From JACDHQ01 sp036401195 (GTDB lineage: Bacteria; Gemmatimonadota; Gemmatimonadetes; Gemmatimonadales; Gemmatimonadaceae): DNA of 48,678 nt. The translations under genes and the position numbers were made by a program. The notes under the pieces are model-generated. The model saw only the letters and a program-made list of their open reading frames with translations. It ran no database searches and had not been told where the DNA came from. This document shows, one piece after another, positions 26,298-35,094 of this stretch. Position 1 is the first letter of the stretch, and each line of letters starts with the position of its first letter. The stretch is from NCBI GenBank assembly GCA_036401195.1, contig DASWVQ010000042.1, positions 1 through 48,678 on the forward strand. Direction: 5' to 3'.

Positions 26298-28244
26298 ATG
26301 CGCCCAGACCTGTATGAACAGGTGCAGTCATCGACGCAGGAGCTGGTCGCGCTCTTATCGCGCGCCCCGGGCGCCCGCGTGGTCTTGAAGTGCCGTGAGA
26401 TCCTTGAGTGCGATGCGCCGACCGCCACCGAACGGTTCGGCCTATCGTCCCCATACCGCCAAGCGTTCTACCTGCTGGCGATGGCGGCGGTCTCGCCCGA
26501 ACCGGACGAATCAACGGCCGCAGACGACTCCTCCTTCGAAGCCACGTGGGCCCGGGCGCTGGTCGTGGTGCGGGAGCTATTCGACGCGTACTGGATGATG
26601 TACTGGCCCGCGTCGCGGGAGGAGTGGGCCGGCCGTGACGCCGCGTCGCACGAGCATCACGGCATCGCCATGCGTGCGTTCCTCCACCAGCACATGACCG
26701 GTCCGATGGCCGACATGGCGCAGTGGCTTGCACGCGTGCGCGCGGTACTCGCGCCGTTCGACGACTTCCTTGCGGAACGCGTGGGCCTGTCCGCCACGGT
26801 GGCCGCCGACATGTGCGAGTGGATTGTCGCGGGCATTCAACGCCAACTCGACGGCTTTACCCGACTCGCCGATCTCTATCAGCGCGGGATCCGTGAGGGA
26901 AACCCGGTGGACGCGATGATCGCGTCCGCGCGCGCTGACACCGTGCTGACGGAGCTCCTCGCCGGCGAGGCGGTGGGCACGGTGCCGTTCGGCGTGTCAC
27001 GGGCGCGGCTGGCCGCGGCGTTCGGCGAGGGGCCGGCGGCTGCGTTCTGGCGTCTCTTCGCGACCGAGCGCGGCGCTGTGACGCTCCCGCTCGGGGTCGA
27101 CCAGACGAACCCCGCCGAGCTCGCGCCGCTCTTCGCGGTTGATGAAGGCGAGGCCCTGCTGCCGGTCGCCAATCCGCTCCCACCGGCGATTTGGCTCCGG
27201 CTCTGCGCCACCTTCGAGTCGCCGCGGGACCGCGAACGGCTCTCGAGACGGCGCGGGGAGGTCCACGAGCAGCATGTCGCACGCCTCTTTGGCGGGTTCC
27301 TCGGTGACGCGACCCCGCGGTGGGTCGGCGCGTACGAACGACCCGGCGCGCAGCTGGAGCACGACTTCATCGCGCTCGTAGGTCGCAATCTGATCGTGCT
27401 GGAGGCCAAGGCGGCGCCGCCGGACTCCGTCTTCCGCGATCCCGAGCGTGCGGTGACGCGGCTCGCGCGCCACTTTCGCGCGGACGAAGGCATTGGTGGC
27501 GGCCTCGAACAGGCCGAACGAGTGCGTCGACATCTCATGGTCGAGCGACAGCCACTGACGCTCTACGATCGCAAGGGGGCCGAGTTGTGCACCATCCGTC
27601 CCGAAGACGTCGACGACGTGCTGTGCGTGTGCACGACGGCGGACGATTTCGGCGTCCTCGCGACCGACCTGTCCCTCTTCCTGCCGAGGGGCGCGGGCGA
27701 GCCATTCCCGTGGGCCATCAACGTCCACGACTTGGAGACCTTCATTGACGCCCTGACGCGCCGGGGGTGGGGCGCCGAGCGCCTCGTGCAGTACATGCTG
27801 GAGCGACGGTCGCTCCACGGTCGCGTCTTCACCACCGATGAACTGGAGATTGCCGGTGTGTTCGTACGGCACGGGTCCTTGCGACAGCTCTCCGGCGCGC
27901 GGGCCGAACATATTCAGCTTGGCGGTGACACTGCGAGTGTGTTCGATGAGATCTTTCTCGAAAAGCACGGCGGACCGCCCGCGCGCCTCGACCCGGTGGG
28001 GCCGCTCCTCTGGACTGACCTCAGGGAGGCGTGGGGCGCTGCGCTTCGGAGCACGGCGACTGGTCCGCGAGTCGCTCCGCGACCTGTGAGCGGCCGAGGT
28101 GGCCGAGTCGCGGCGGCGGCCACGCCAGCGCCGGCGCCTAAACGGCCGACGAATCCCGATCGGTCGCCAGCTCCCAAGCCAGGGAGGAACAATCCCTGTC
28201 CCTGCGGTTCCGGGCAGAAGTACAAGCGATGCCACGGGCGGTGA
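26298..28244 (+). CDS. PD-(D/E)XK nuclease-like protein with C-terminal SEC-C zinc motif
   Basis: 648 aa. The first 300 residues are helical and unrecognised. A nuclease-like core follows: Glu321/Glu324 in GEVHEQHVARLF, Asp356 in LEHDFIAL and Glu369-Ala-Lys371 in IVLEAKAA, the usual D...ExK spacing. After a Pro/Ala-rich linker (about residues 590-630) the protein ends with the SEC-C motif NNPCPCGSGQKYKRCH, a zinc-binding tail also found on SecA but attached to many unrelated proteins. It should be co-transcribed with the 1384-aa gene. It is not a SecA homologue: no helicase motifs are present. Confidence 0.75.
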   Translation: MRPDLYEQVQSSTQELVALLSRAPGARVVLKCREILECDAPTATERFGLSSPYRQAFYLLAMAAVSPEPDESTAADDSSFEATWARALVVVRELFDAYWMMYWPASREEWAGRDAASHEHHGIAMRAFLHQHMTGPMADMAQWLARVRAVLAPFDDFLAERVGLSATVAADMCEWIVAGIQRQLDGFTRLADLYQRGIREGNPVDAMIASARADTVLTELLAGEAVGTVPFGVSRARLAAAFGEGPAAAFWRLFATERGAVTLPLGVDQTNPAELAPLFAVDEGEALLPVANPLPPAIWLRLCATFESPRDRERLSRRRGEVHEQHVARLFGGFLGDATPRWVGAYERPGAQLEHDFIALVGRNLIVLEAKAAPPDSVFRDPERAVTRLARHFRADEGIGGGLEQAERVRRHLMVERQPLTLYDRKGAELCTIRPEDVDDVLCVCTTADDFGVLATDLSLFLPRGAGEPFPWAINVHDLETFIDALTRRGWGAERLVQYMLERRSLHGRVFTTDELEIAGVFVRHGSLRQLSGARAEHIQLGGDTASVFDEIFLEKHGGPPARLDPVGPLLWTDLREAWGAALRSTATGPRVAPRPVSGRGGRVAAAATPAPAPKRPTNPDRSPAPKPGRNNPCPCGSGQKYKRCHGR

Positions 28245-28585
28245 CGGCCCTCGCTCGGGTCGCTACCGTAACGCACGATGGACGTGTGCCTCGCTATTAC
28301 GACCCGCGAACCGCGCGGTGCGATCCTTCCGTACCCCCATGGGGCCGCGACGGTACGCCAGATTCTGACGTAGAAGCGCGTCTGGCTCGCTCAGGGCAAG
28401 GCGAGGATCGAGCAGCGCACCGCTGAGTGCTGGGGGCATGCCGGCGTGGATGGCACATGGTATAGTGAGGCCGTAACGCTCCCAAGGGGCTCCGCCGTTC
28501 CGCATGAGGTGTTGTGCATCGTTCGCGGCGACGGCGGATAGCTTGTCATCTCCAGCTTGGACATGAAGGCCCCAGGGTCGTCCAT
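28245..28585. other. 341-bp region without a supported gene
   Basis: Downstream of the SEC-C gene and of the opposing antitoxin-like gene. A 64-codon minus-strand frame starts right after the antitoxin-like stop, but neither it nor the overlapping 165-codon frame resembles a toxin. A TATAGT hexamer occurs near 28459 on the plus strand. It may be the remnant of a partner gene. Confidence 0.4.
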
Positions 28586-29005
28586 TCACGTCACGAGCTT
28601 GAGCACCGGCGTCGAATGTTGCGCGAGCGTCTCCGCGACTTCCGAGGGAATGCCATCGGCGCCATCCAGCAGGGCCCCGAGTACCCCGAGTCCATCTCCC
28701 GCGACGACGCATTCGAAGGGCGTCGCGCCGCCGAGACGATCGTGAGCAGCGTGGAGCCACCCGTCCAGGTCATCCGCGAACTCGAACCGGCGCGCGAGCT
28801 CCCTCGAAATCGCCGACCGGATCGGCACCGCGATCGAAGCAGGCATCGGGATGATCGATGCGATGTCATCCTCGACATCGAACTCGAGCGAGTCGCACCG
28901 GAGCGGCTCGGGCGACGAAGGACGAACGAGCGAGAGGGCACGGGACTGTCCGACCGCGTTCGAGGCGGCAGTCGTCTTGCGCGCGCGGGAGATCGGCTTC
29001 GGCAT
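28586..29005 (-). CDS. Small protein resembling the MbcA/ParS/Xre antitoxin toxin-binding domain
   Basis: 139 aa from the ATG at 29005. The N-terminal 60 residues are basic then acidic and unstructured-looking. The C-terminal part FADDLDGWLHAAHDRLGGATPFECVVAGDGLGVLGALLDG follows the W-x(n)-LGGxxPxExxxxGxGxxxVxxLL pattern of DUF2384-type antitoxins. No RES-domain toxin follows it, so it is either orphaned or a transcriptional regulator. A promoter-like element at 29059-29094 upstream is repeated before the helicase gene. Confidence 0.45.
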   Translation of the reverse strand: MPKPISRARKTTAASNAVGQSRALSLVRPSSPEPLRCDSLEFDVEDDIASIIPMPASIAVPIRSAISRELARRFEFADDLDGWLHAAHDRLGGATPFECVVAGDGLGVLGALLDGADGIPSEVAETLAQHSTPVLKLVT

Positions 29006-29058
29006 ATCAGGACCTCATGCAGGAGTGGCGCGTAGCCGGCCTGGTTGCCGACCACGCG

Positions 29059-29094
29059 CCACCCTACCCGGTCTGCCGCGTTCCCCCGAAAGCC
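29059..29094 (-). promoter_or_regulatory. Promoter-like element, copy 1 (antitoxin-like gene)
   Basis: On the minus strand GGCTTTC (29088-29094), 13 variable bases, then AGACCGGGTAGGGTGGCGC. The two constant blocks and their spacing are identical to copy 2 at 44982-45017. It lies about 54 bases upstream of the ATG at 29005. Confidence 0.55.
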
Positions 29095-29118
29095 ACCAGC
29101 CCAACGCGCGTCAGACGC

Positions 29119-31683
29119 TCAGGTCGCCGCGAGCGCACCTTCGAGGCGACGACTGCGTTCCATGAACTGCGTCTGCTCGATCTCGCCCGTCGCGAACTGC
29201 TCCACCAGCCGATCGAGCGCGAGCCGCAGCCGCTCCTGCGCGGCGCCAGCGAGCTGTGCTCGCGACTCAGCCCCGCTCTCCCGGGCCGCGTCCGCGACGG
29301 TGCGCTTCTGCCGCTCACGAACCATGGTCGGCGGCTCGAAAGGCACGTACTGCCCGCCCAGCGTGGAGTGATCCACGAGCTTCCCGCTCACACCCTCGTA
29401 GTGCCCGATGATCGAACCCTCCTGGTCGCCGAGGTAGTTGGCCGCCTCCGTCAGCCCGAACTCCTGCCGGATCTGGTACCCCATGGCGATCCGCACCACG
29501 TGATTGCTGTACTCCCGGGGCGCCACCGACACAGGGAGGCCGAGCTTCACGGCCACCCGGGCGCAGTGGACCTGCCACTGCTTCCGCAGTCCGGCCAGCG
29601 TACCGCGCAACCGGATCTTGTCCCGGCCCTCGCCGTCGCCGTCCTCCTCGGAACAGCCGACCGGGCGCCCCTTCCGGTCCACGAACAGCCACGGGTGCTG
29701 CTGCACATCGCGTCGCTTGCCGCGACCGGCGGCCGCCACGGGCCACTCCTGCATGAAGAAGGGGCGCGCCTGCTCGAGGTACAGCTGCTCGAGCCACGCC
29801 GGCACGAACCGCTCCCGGACCATGCACTCGTGCGGCAGCGTGTTGGTCGTCTCCTTCCGGTCCGCGGACCGGAGGTGGACGACCCGGCGGGATCGGTGAT
29901 CGTCGTCGTACTGCAGGTCGAGCCGCACGTGCGCCGTCTCGCTGATCCGCATGCCGGTCGTGACGAGCCACCCGTGGTAGTACGTGTCAGCCACGAGACA
30001 GAAGAAGTCGTACCTGGTCAACCCGGCACTGGGCTCGTGCTCCAGCCGCATGCCGCGTGCGTCGTGCCGGAGGTGCGACTGGACGTGGCGCATGGACTCG
30101 TCGAGCACTGCGATCCAGTAGCTGGCCGGCGTGTTCTCGATGATGCGGCGGACGCTGCGAACGGAGTTGTCGCCATGGCCCGAGGGTTCGCGCTTCCGCC
30201 CGAGCTCGATCGCCTTTGCCTGCTCCCGGGCGCTCTTGTACGTGGTCTCGTAGGCGGCCTGCTGCTGCGTGAGGGGGGCGGTACCCAGCCCGGCGAGACC
30301 CGCATCGGCTCCACGCGCGATCGCGTGCTCGATCCGCAATGCGAGGGATCTCGCGAGCAGCCCGAGGGCCAGTACCAGGTCCTCCACGCTGTGGCTGTTG
30401 GCGCTGGATACCTCCTTCAGCTTGTACCGCTCGGCCCAGCGAGCCCGCAGCCCGGCCAGCATCCGCCGGCCGCCGTCCCCGAGGACATCATGGACCGTCA
30501 GCTTGTCGGCCGGCTTGCCGATGATGCGTGGCGCATGGAACAGGATCATGCGCAGGTGGTTCACGCGGCTGATCCGGGTCGTCGGGTCCAGGCGCCAGCG
30601 CGCAGGGCGCGTCGGGAAGCGTTCCTCACGCTGCTCGATTTCGAACTCCGGCAGCGACACGAACTCGCCGTACCACTCCAGATGCTCGAGCCACGGGCGG
30701 CCATAGCCGTTGTGTTCCACGATACGCAGGAACGTCGGCCAGTCTCCGTCAGCCGCCGCCTCGTTGCTCGGGCCGAGCAGCCGGTCGGCGTTGCGCCATC
30801 CGTTACGGGTCCAGGTCACGCCAACCTGGCCGACGTGCGCGACGTAGGGCCCCTCGTGGTGGACGCGCGCGACCCACCGAAGCATCGTCTTCACCTGGTT
30901 CGGCAAGTACATCTTCGCCTTCCGCTTCAGCGCCGCGCAGATCTCCTCCACCATGGCCACCGTCACATCGGCAGGGCCGCGGGGCTTCGAGGGCAGCTCC
31001 CTGGCCGTCGCGGCGTAGTGATGCCAGTACGTGCGGTACTGGCGCATCGTCGACGAGAGCGGACCGACCGTTGATCCGAAGTACCGGTCCCGCGCCTCGG
31101 ACCAGACATCGTCCTCCCAGATCCTCGGAAATACGATCGGGATGCTGTTCGCCTGCGCCGCGTCGCGCAGGAGCGCGCGTACGGCAGATCGGTAGTTCGC
31201 TGCTGCGCGCTTCCCGCTGGACTGCAGGGCGGCGGCGTACGCGCGATCCGGCAGGTCGTAGAACTGTGCGGGACTGACCTCCTCGCACTGCCGGAGGAGT
31301 CGCCCGTCCGCGTTGTACTCGTCCACTCCCAGCGCGAGCCGGAGCGCGGAGCGCAGCTTCATCGCGAAACCGCCGTCATCACCCTGGTCTGCAGCGACGA
31401 GGACCGGCTCGACGATGTGGCGGAGCGTCACCGTGTCGGCCGGCCGCCCCGAGAAATTGAAGATGTACGCCGCGCCGGAGTGGCCGTTTCCCGCCTTCTG
31501 CGTCTCACAGAGGCCGGCGTCGCTCCACTTCGTGAAGTAGATGCCGACCTGCCGCTGGGTGCAGTCGATGCCGGCCCGGCGCACCATCTCGGCGAGGTGC
31601 CGCTGCGTGGGCCTCTGGCCCTTGATGAACGCCTCGACGAGCACGAGGCGAAGGTGCCTTTCGGTCTTGTTGATGGCAGTCAT
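29119..31683 (-). CDS. Very large tyrosine-recombinase-like protein
   Basis: 854 aa, about twice the usual integrase length. The N-terminal 60 residues look like a DNA-binding helix-turn-helix (QRHLAEMVRRAGIDCTQRQVGIYF). Residues 100-550 are mostly helical, with a core-binding-like region (TMRQYRTYWHHYAATAREL). The C-terminal 300 residues contain a recombinase catalytic pattern: Arg579 in TTGMRISETA, His728 and Arg731 in SNHVVRIAMGY, and Tyr762 in IIGHYEGVSG. The usual LGH segment reads YLGDQEG. It could recombine the element, resolve multimers or be inactive. Its upstream neighbour on the same strand is an unknown 181-aa protein. Confidence 0.65.
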   Translation of the reverse strand: MTAINKTERHLRLVLVEAFIKGQRPTQRHLAEMVRRAGIDCTQRQVGIYFTKWSDAGLCETQKAGNGHSGAAYIFNFSGRPADTVTLRHIVEPVLVAADQGDDGGFAMKLRSALRLALGVDEYNADGRLLRQCEEVSPAQFYDLPDRAYAAALQSSGKRAAANYRSAVRALLRDAAQANSIPIVFPRIWEDDVWSEARDRYFGSTVGPLSSTMRQYRTYWHHYAATARELPSKPRGPADVTVAMVEEICAALKRKAKMYLPNQVKTMLRWVARVHHEGPYVAHVGQVGVTWTRNGWRNADRLLGPSNEAAADGDWPTFLRIVEHNGYGRPWLEHLEWYGEFVSLPEFEIEQREERFPTRPARWRLDPTTRISRVNHLRMILFHAPRIIGKPADKLTVHDVLGDGGRRMLAGLRARWAERYKLKEVSSANSHSVEDLVLALGLLARSLALRIEHAIARGADAGLAGLGTAPLTQQQAAYETTYKSAREQAKAIELGRKREPSGHGDNSVRSVRRIIENTPASYWIAVLDESMRHVQSHLRHDARGMRLEHEPSAGLTRYDFFCLVADTYYHGWLVTTGMRISETAHVRLDLQYDDDHRSRRVVHLRSADRKETTNTLPHECMVRERFVPAWLEQLYLEQARPFFMQEWPVAAAGRGKRRDVQQHPWLFVDRKGRPVGCSEEDGDGEGRDKIRLRGTLAGLRKQWQVHCARVAVKLGLPVSVAPREYSNHVVRIAMGYQIRQEFGLTEAANYLGDQEGSIIGHYEGVSGKLVDHSTLGGQYVPFEPPTMVRERQKRTVADAARESGAESRAQLAGAAQERLRLALDRLVEQFATGEIEQTQFMERSRRLEGALAAT

Positions 31684-31943
31684 GGGTGAGTTCTTGTCAG
31701 GTGACGGGCCCAGGGGGGTCGCGGCCTACCCGCGATCTCTGATGTCCAAGGGCCATCGACAGTTCCACCATACCCGACCGTCCTGGGTGAACCGAAAGCC
31801 ATCCTGCCACGCAATGGGAAGGTGATGCCCGCGTCACCTCGCTGCATGCGGAAGTCGTTGCATCGCAACACTTCGTTCGAAAGAGTCGGAGAGGTGCGCA
31901 CGGATCGCGTCACCTGAGCTCACCGTGGAATGGCCTGCAACTC
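31684..31943. other. Intergenic region upstream of the large recombinase-like gene
   Basis: 260 bp with no open frame of note. CTTGTCAGGT near 31693-31702 resembles the TGTCAGGGT arm motif but is not identical. It presumably carries the promoter of the recombinase-like gene. Confidence 0.4.
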
Positions 31944-32489
31944 TCAGGTCGAGGGCGTACCAGTACCCGGTTCACCTGCCTCCGCTCGCCGACACCACAG
32001 TGGGAGCGTCTCGGCGATGGGGAGCGGTTCGGCGGCCGGGATACCCGCGAGGAACGCGGCGCGCGTGGCCGCGCGGCAGGCGAGGACCGGCAGCATGAAC
32101 GCCGTACCGGACCAGTACGGCCATCCGTAGAGCCGCCGCTGCGCGGGGTCGATGAGCTTCGCGAGGAGTTCGGCGGGATTCTCGCCGAGCATCGCTGCAC
32201 CGGCACGCAGCGGCACGTGGTCGCTCTTGCCTCGCGCGTCACGGTCTGCGCGACGCCGCGCCTGGCGGAAGTGCTCCGTCACGGTTGCGGAGAGGCGCGC
32301 GGCCACCTTCGCATCTACCATCGACGCCTTGCGCAGGCTCCGGATCAGCGCGGCGGCGGCCATGGCCGGGTACCGCGACTGCGCGGCGTAGTCTATCAGA
32401 GCTTCGACGGCCGGGCCGAGATCGTCATCAGCGGGCCGCTTCGGCAGGGCGGAGAGCGTTGCGCGAAGGGAGGCGGGAGCACGGGACAT
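31944..32489 (-). CDS. Hypothetical protein
   Basis: 181 aa from the ATG at 32489; an in-frame TTG at 32573 would add 28 residues. No family recognised. It is helical and basic, with LIDYAAQSRYPAMAAAALIRSLRKAS in the first half. In the second, LIDPAQRRLYGWPYWSGTAFMLPVLACR leads into TLPLWCRRAEAG. The size, charge and position 260 bp upstream of the recombinase-like gene on the same strand would suit an accessory DNA-binding protein, but this is a guess. Confidence 0.5.
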   Translation of the reverse strand: MSRAPASLRATLSALPKRPADDDLGPAVEALIDYAAQSRYPAMAAAALIRSLRKASMVDAKVAARLSATVTEHFRQARRRADRDARGKSDHVPLRAGAAMLGENPAELLAKLIDPAQRRLYGWPYWSGTAFMLPVLACRAATRAAFLAGIPAAEPLPIAETLPLWCRRAEAGEPGTGTPST

Positions 32490-32699
32490 GGGACCATTGG
32501 CGAGAGGTGCTGACAGAGGGTCACGAATCGACCGTGGCAGCGTCTCCACGCCGGCCGCAAGTGCGCGGGGCAAGCTGCGGTCGGCGATGGCAGCCGTGAC
32601 ACATCTGGGTGCTCGGCGGGCGGACAGTGGCCACGGGGCGGGTCGTTCCTCACGCTCACAGGGCCCCCATAGATCTCAGCCAGCTCGTCGCGACGTCGG

Positions 32700-32769
32700 A
32701 TGATGCCGGACGGTGGCCTCAGGGACATATCCGACTGCGGACATATATCGGGTCGCATATCTATCTGCC
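32700..32769 (+). promoter_or_regulatory. arsR promoter/operator region
   Basis: AT-rich island in GC-rich DNA just before the ArsR ATG, with repeats GACATATCCG, GACATATATCG and GCATATCTATC. ATATCCG-ACTG-CGGACATAT is an imperfect dyad. The layout is typical of an autoregulated ArsR operator; exact promoter boxes are not certain. Confidence 0.5.
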
Positions 32770-33117
32770 ATGCGACCCGACCTGGATGTCCTCGCCGATG
32801 CGACGCGCCGCTCGATGCTCACACTCCTCGCCCTCGAACAGGAGCTCTGCGTCTGCGAACTGGAGGCGGCGCTCGACGCACCGCAACCGGCGGTCTCCCG
32901 GCATCTCGCTCTCCTCCGGGACACCGGCTGGGTGGAGGGGCGCCGCGAGGGACGCCGCATCTTTTACCGGCTCCGCGCTGCGCTCCCGGGGTGGGCGCAC
33001 CAGCTGGTGGCGGCGTATGTCGCCGGCGGCGTATCCGCAGCGGAGGTGAAGACGGCCCGCCGGCGCTTGCACGCGTTCCCCGGCCGCCCCGTGCGGCTCG
33101 CGAGGGCCGCGTCATGA
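32770..33117 (+). CDS. arsR: ArsR-family metalloregulator 1
   Basis: Arsenite-responsive repressor of 115 aa from the ATG at 32770 (MRPDLDVLADATRRSML); an upstream start at 32713 is less likely. The metal-binding ELCVCELE motif precedes the recognition helix APQPAVSRHLALLRD, as in classical ArsR. The beta-wing is GRREGRRIFYRL. Its stop overlaps the permease start (ATGA), so the two are co-translated. Confidence 0.9.
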   Translation: MRPDLDVLADATRRSMLTLLALEQELCVCELEAALDAPQPAVSRHLALLRDTGWVEGRREGRRIFYRLRAALPGWAHQLVAAYVAGGVSAAEVKTARRRLHAFPGRPVRLARAAS

Positions 33118-34148
33118 ACGCCATCCTCCACCTCCCACACTATCGGCCGCGCCTCTTCCTGGCGTTCGCGGCGATCACGTGGGTGCTCGCCTACAAGTCG
33201 CTCGCCCCACTGGCGGCGGCTCTCGTGGCGCTGCTCCCGGTCACTGCTGACTCCCGCCTCGCCGGCTCGGTGGAGTTCTTCCTGTACGATGCACCGAAGG
33301 TACTCCTGCTCCTCACCGGCGTGGTGATGGTGATGGGAATGGTGAACTCGTACTTCACGCCGGAGCGCACGCGCGTGCTGCTGGCCGGCCGAGCAGGCGG
33401 CGTGGGCAACGCACTCGCGGCGTCGCTGGGCATCGTCACCCCCTTCTGCTCCTGCTCGGCGGTCCCGTTGTTCATCGGCTTCGTGCAGGCCGGCGTGCCC
33501 CTCGGCGTCACCTTCTCCTTCCTCATCGCGGCGCCGATGGTGAACGAGGTCGCGCTGACGCTGCTCTTCGGGCTGTTCGGTGTCCGGGTGGCAGCGCTCT
33601 ACCTCGGGCTCGGCCTCACCCTCGCCACCGTGGCCGGCTGGGTGATCGGGAAGGCCAGGATGGAGGCATACCTCGAGGACTGGGTCCGGCAGATGCCGCG
33701 TACGCAGGCCGCCGCCGTGCACGACCACATGACCCTCGCCGACCGGGTCGACGCGGGGTTCGCGGCAGTGCGCGAGATCGTGGGCAAGGTGTGGCCGTAT
33801 GTCGTGGTCGGGATCCTCATCGGCGCGATGATCCACGGGTACGTGCCGGAGGACTTCATGGCCCGCCTCATGGGGCGCGGCACGTGGTGGTCGGTGCCGC
33901 TCGCCGTGGTGATCGGCGTGCCGATGTACTCGAACGCTGCGGGGATCATCCCGATCGTGGAGGCGTTGCTCTCGAAGGGGGCGGCGTTGGGCACCGTGCT
34001 CGCCTTCATGATGAGCGTGATCGCCCTCTCCCTGCCCGAGATGATCATCCTGCGCAAGGTGCTCAAGGTCCGGCTCATCGCGACCTTCATCGCGGTCGTG
34101 GCGAGCGGGATCCTCGCTGTCGGCTACATCTTCAACGCGGTGCTCTGA
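33114..34148 (+). CDS. Permease of the ArsP/DUF318 type
   Basis: 344 aa with about eight to ten transmembrane segments. GIVTPFCSCSAVPLFIGFVQAGVPLG and FLIAAPMVNEVAL match the conserved CSCS block of the permease family that includes ArsP. The repeat-symmetric second half has VVIGVPMYSNAAGIIPIVEALL and MSVIALSLPEMIILRKV. Placement behind arsR and before a thioredoxin-like protein suggests export of an arsenic species or another thiol-reactive oxyanion. ArsP exports trivalent organoarsenicals; whether this one does is unknown. Confidence 0.83.
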   Translation: MNAILHLPHYRPRLFLAFAAITWVLAYKSLAPLAAALVALLPVTADSRLAGSVEFFLYDAPKVLLLLTGVVMVMGMVNSYFTPERTRVLLAGRAGGVGNALAASLGIVTPFCSCSAVPLFIGFVQAGVPLGVTFSFLIAAPMVNEVALTLLFGLFGVRVAALYLGLGLTLATVAGWVIGKARMEAYLEDWVRQMPRTQAAAVHDHMTLADRVDAGFAAVREIVGKVWPYVVVGILIGAMIHGYVPEDFMARLMGRGTWWSVPLAVVIGVPMYSNAAGIIPIVEALLSKGAALGTVLAFMMSVIALSLPEMIILRKVLKVRLIATFIAVVASGILAVGYIFNAVL

Positions 34149-34166
34149 GCACCGGGGAGCTTGATC

Positions 34167-34400
34167 ATGACGACCGTGAAGGTGCTCGGCACCGGGTGCC
34201 CGAGCTGCAAGGCGACGGCGCAGCTGATCGAACAGGTCGCGCAGGCGAAGGGCAAGCCGGTGACGATCGAGAAGGTGGAGTCCCTCCAGGACATCATGGG
34301 CTACGGGATCATGTCCACGCCTGGCGTCGTGATCGACGGCGCCGTGGTCCATGCCGGCGGCGTGCCGGCGAGGGCGAAGGTGGAGAGCTGGTTCGGCTGA
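34167..34400 (+). CDS. Thioredoxin-like small redox protein
   Basis: 77 aa from the ATG at 34167, preceded by GGGGAG. VKVLGTGCPSCKATAQLIEQV carries the CPSC redox motif and STPGVVIDGAVVHAGGVPA the cis-Pro loop of compact thioredoxin folds (redox-active disulfide protein 2 type). It is 18 bp after the permease gene. Such proteins often accompany these permeases and may reduce the metalloid or the permease cysteines. Confidence 0.85.
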   Translation: MTTVKVLGTGCPSCKATAQLIEQVAQAKGKPVTIEKVESLQDIMGYGIMSTPGVVIDGAVVHAGGVPARAKVESWFG

Positions 34401-34421
34401 GCCTCGAAAGGCGCACCCCGG

Positions 34422-35045
34422 TCAGGCGTAGCGCTCGGCGATCTCCTGGACGAGACGGCCGACGGCGACGCAGCTGGCGAGCAGGCGGGAGACGTCGTCG
34501 TAGGCATCCTTCCAGCGCACGACCTCGATGGCCTCCCCTGCATGCGCGAAGAGCTCCTTCACGCCGGCGTAGTACGCGACGTCGCCGTCCTCCTTCGCCT
34601 CCCGGATTTCGGCTGCGGCCGCAGCCACGGCCTCACGATCGCTCCCCACATGCTGAACGGCACGTTCGAGCTCGCGCGTCACCCGCGTCACGCCCCCGGC
34701 CAGGTGCTGCAGCTGCGCCGGCGCATGGCTCACGTGCAGCGCCGGCGCCTTCCCCGCTACATCGTCCATCGCCTCGATCGCGGCGTCGAGGACCAGCGCG
34801 AGCTCGTGCATCTCCATGCGGTCGACGCGCATCACGAATGCCTTGAAGGTCCGCGTGTCCACGTGCGCCGCGAGCGCGTGCGCCTGATCGTCTGACCGCC
34901 GGATCTCGGCCGCGAGTGGGCGTTCGGCGTCCGCCTCACCGGCGAGCAGCCGTTCCAGCAGTTCGGCCGATCGCGTCAGGTGGGCACAGATCTCCCCGAG
35001 CTCCCTGAAGAGCTCCGCGTCAGCGGTCCTGAAGTGCTCGAGCAT
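34422..35045 (-). CDS. PhoU-like (DUF47-type) protein
   Basis: 207 aa, all helical with repeated acidic patches (HLTRSAELLERLLAGEAD, IRRSDDQAHALAAHVDTRTFKAF, RVDRMEMHELALVLDAAIEAMDDVAG). This is the pattern of PhoU/DUF47 proteins, which bind metal clusters and often partner phosphate transporters. Here it is the last gene of the arsR-acr3-arsC-phosphoesterase operon, 49 bp after the phosphoesterase. A link to phosphate/arsenate balance is plausible but inferred. Confidence 0.75.
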   Translation of the reverse strand: MLEHFRTADAELFRELGEICAHLTRSAELLERLLAGEADAERPLAAEIRRSDDQAHALAAHVDTRTFKAFVMRVDRMEMHELALVLDAAIEAMDDVAGKAPALHVSHAPAQLQHLAGGVTRVTRELERAVQHVGSDREAVAAAAAEIREAKEDGDVAYYAGVKELFAHAGEAIEVVRWKDAYDDVSRLLASCVAVGRLVQEIAERYA

Positions 35046-35094
35046 GGTGCCTCCCGCGTGGGTGGGCGCTCCCCCACCTCGTCAGAGGCAGCGA

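Noticed and set aside
26298..28244. SecA-type translocase annotation for the SEC-C protein
   Set aside because: Only the zinc tail is shared with SecA; no Walker A, helicase or preprotein-binding motifs are present.
28263..28760. Possible toxin gene downstream of the antitoxin-like gene
   Set aside because: Neither minus-strand frame resembles RES or another toxin family, and the longer frame overlaps the antitoxin-like gene.
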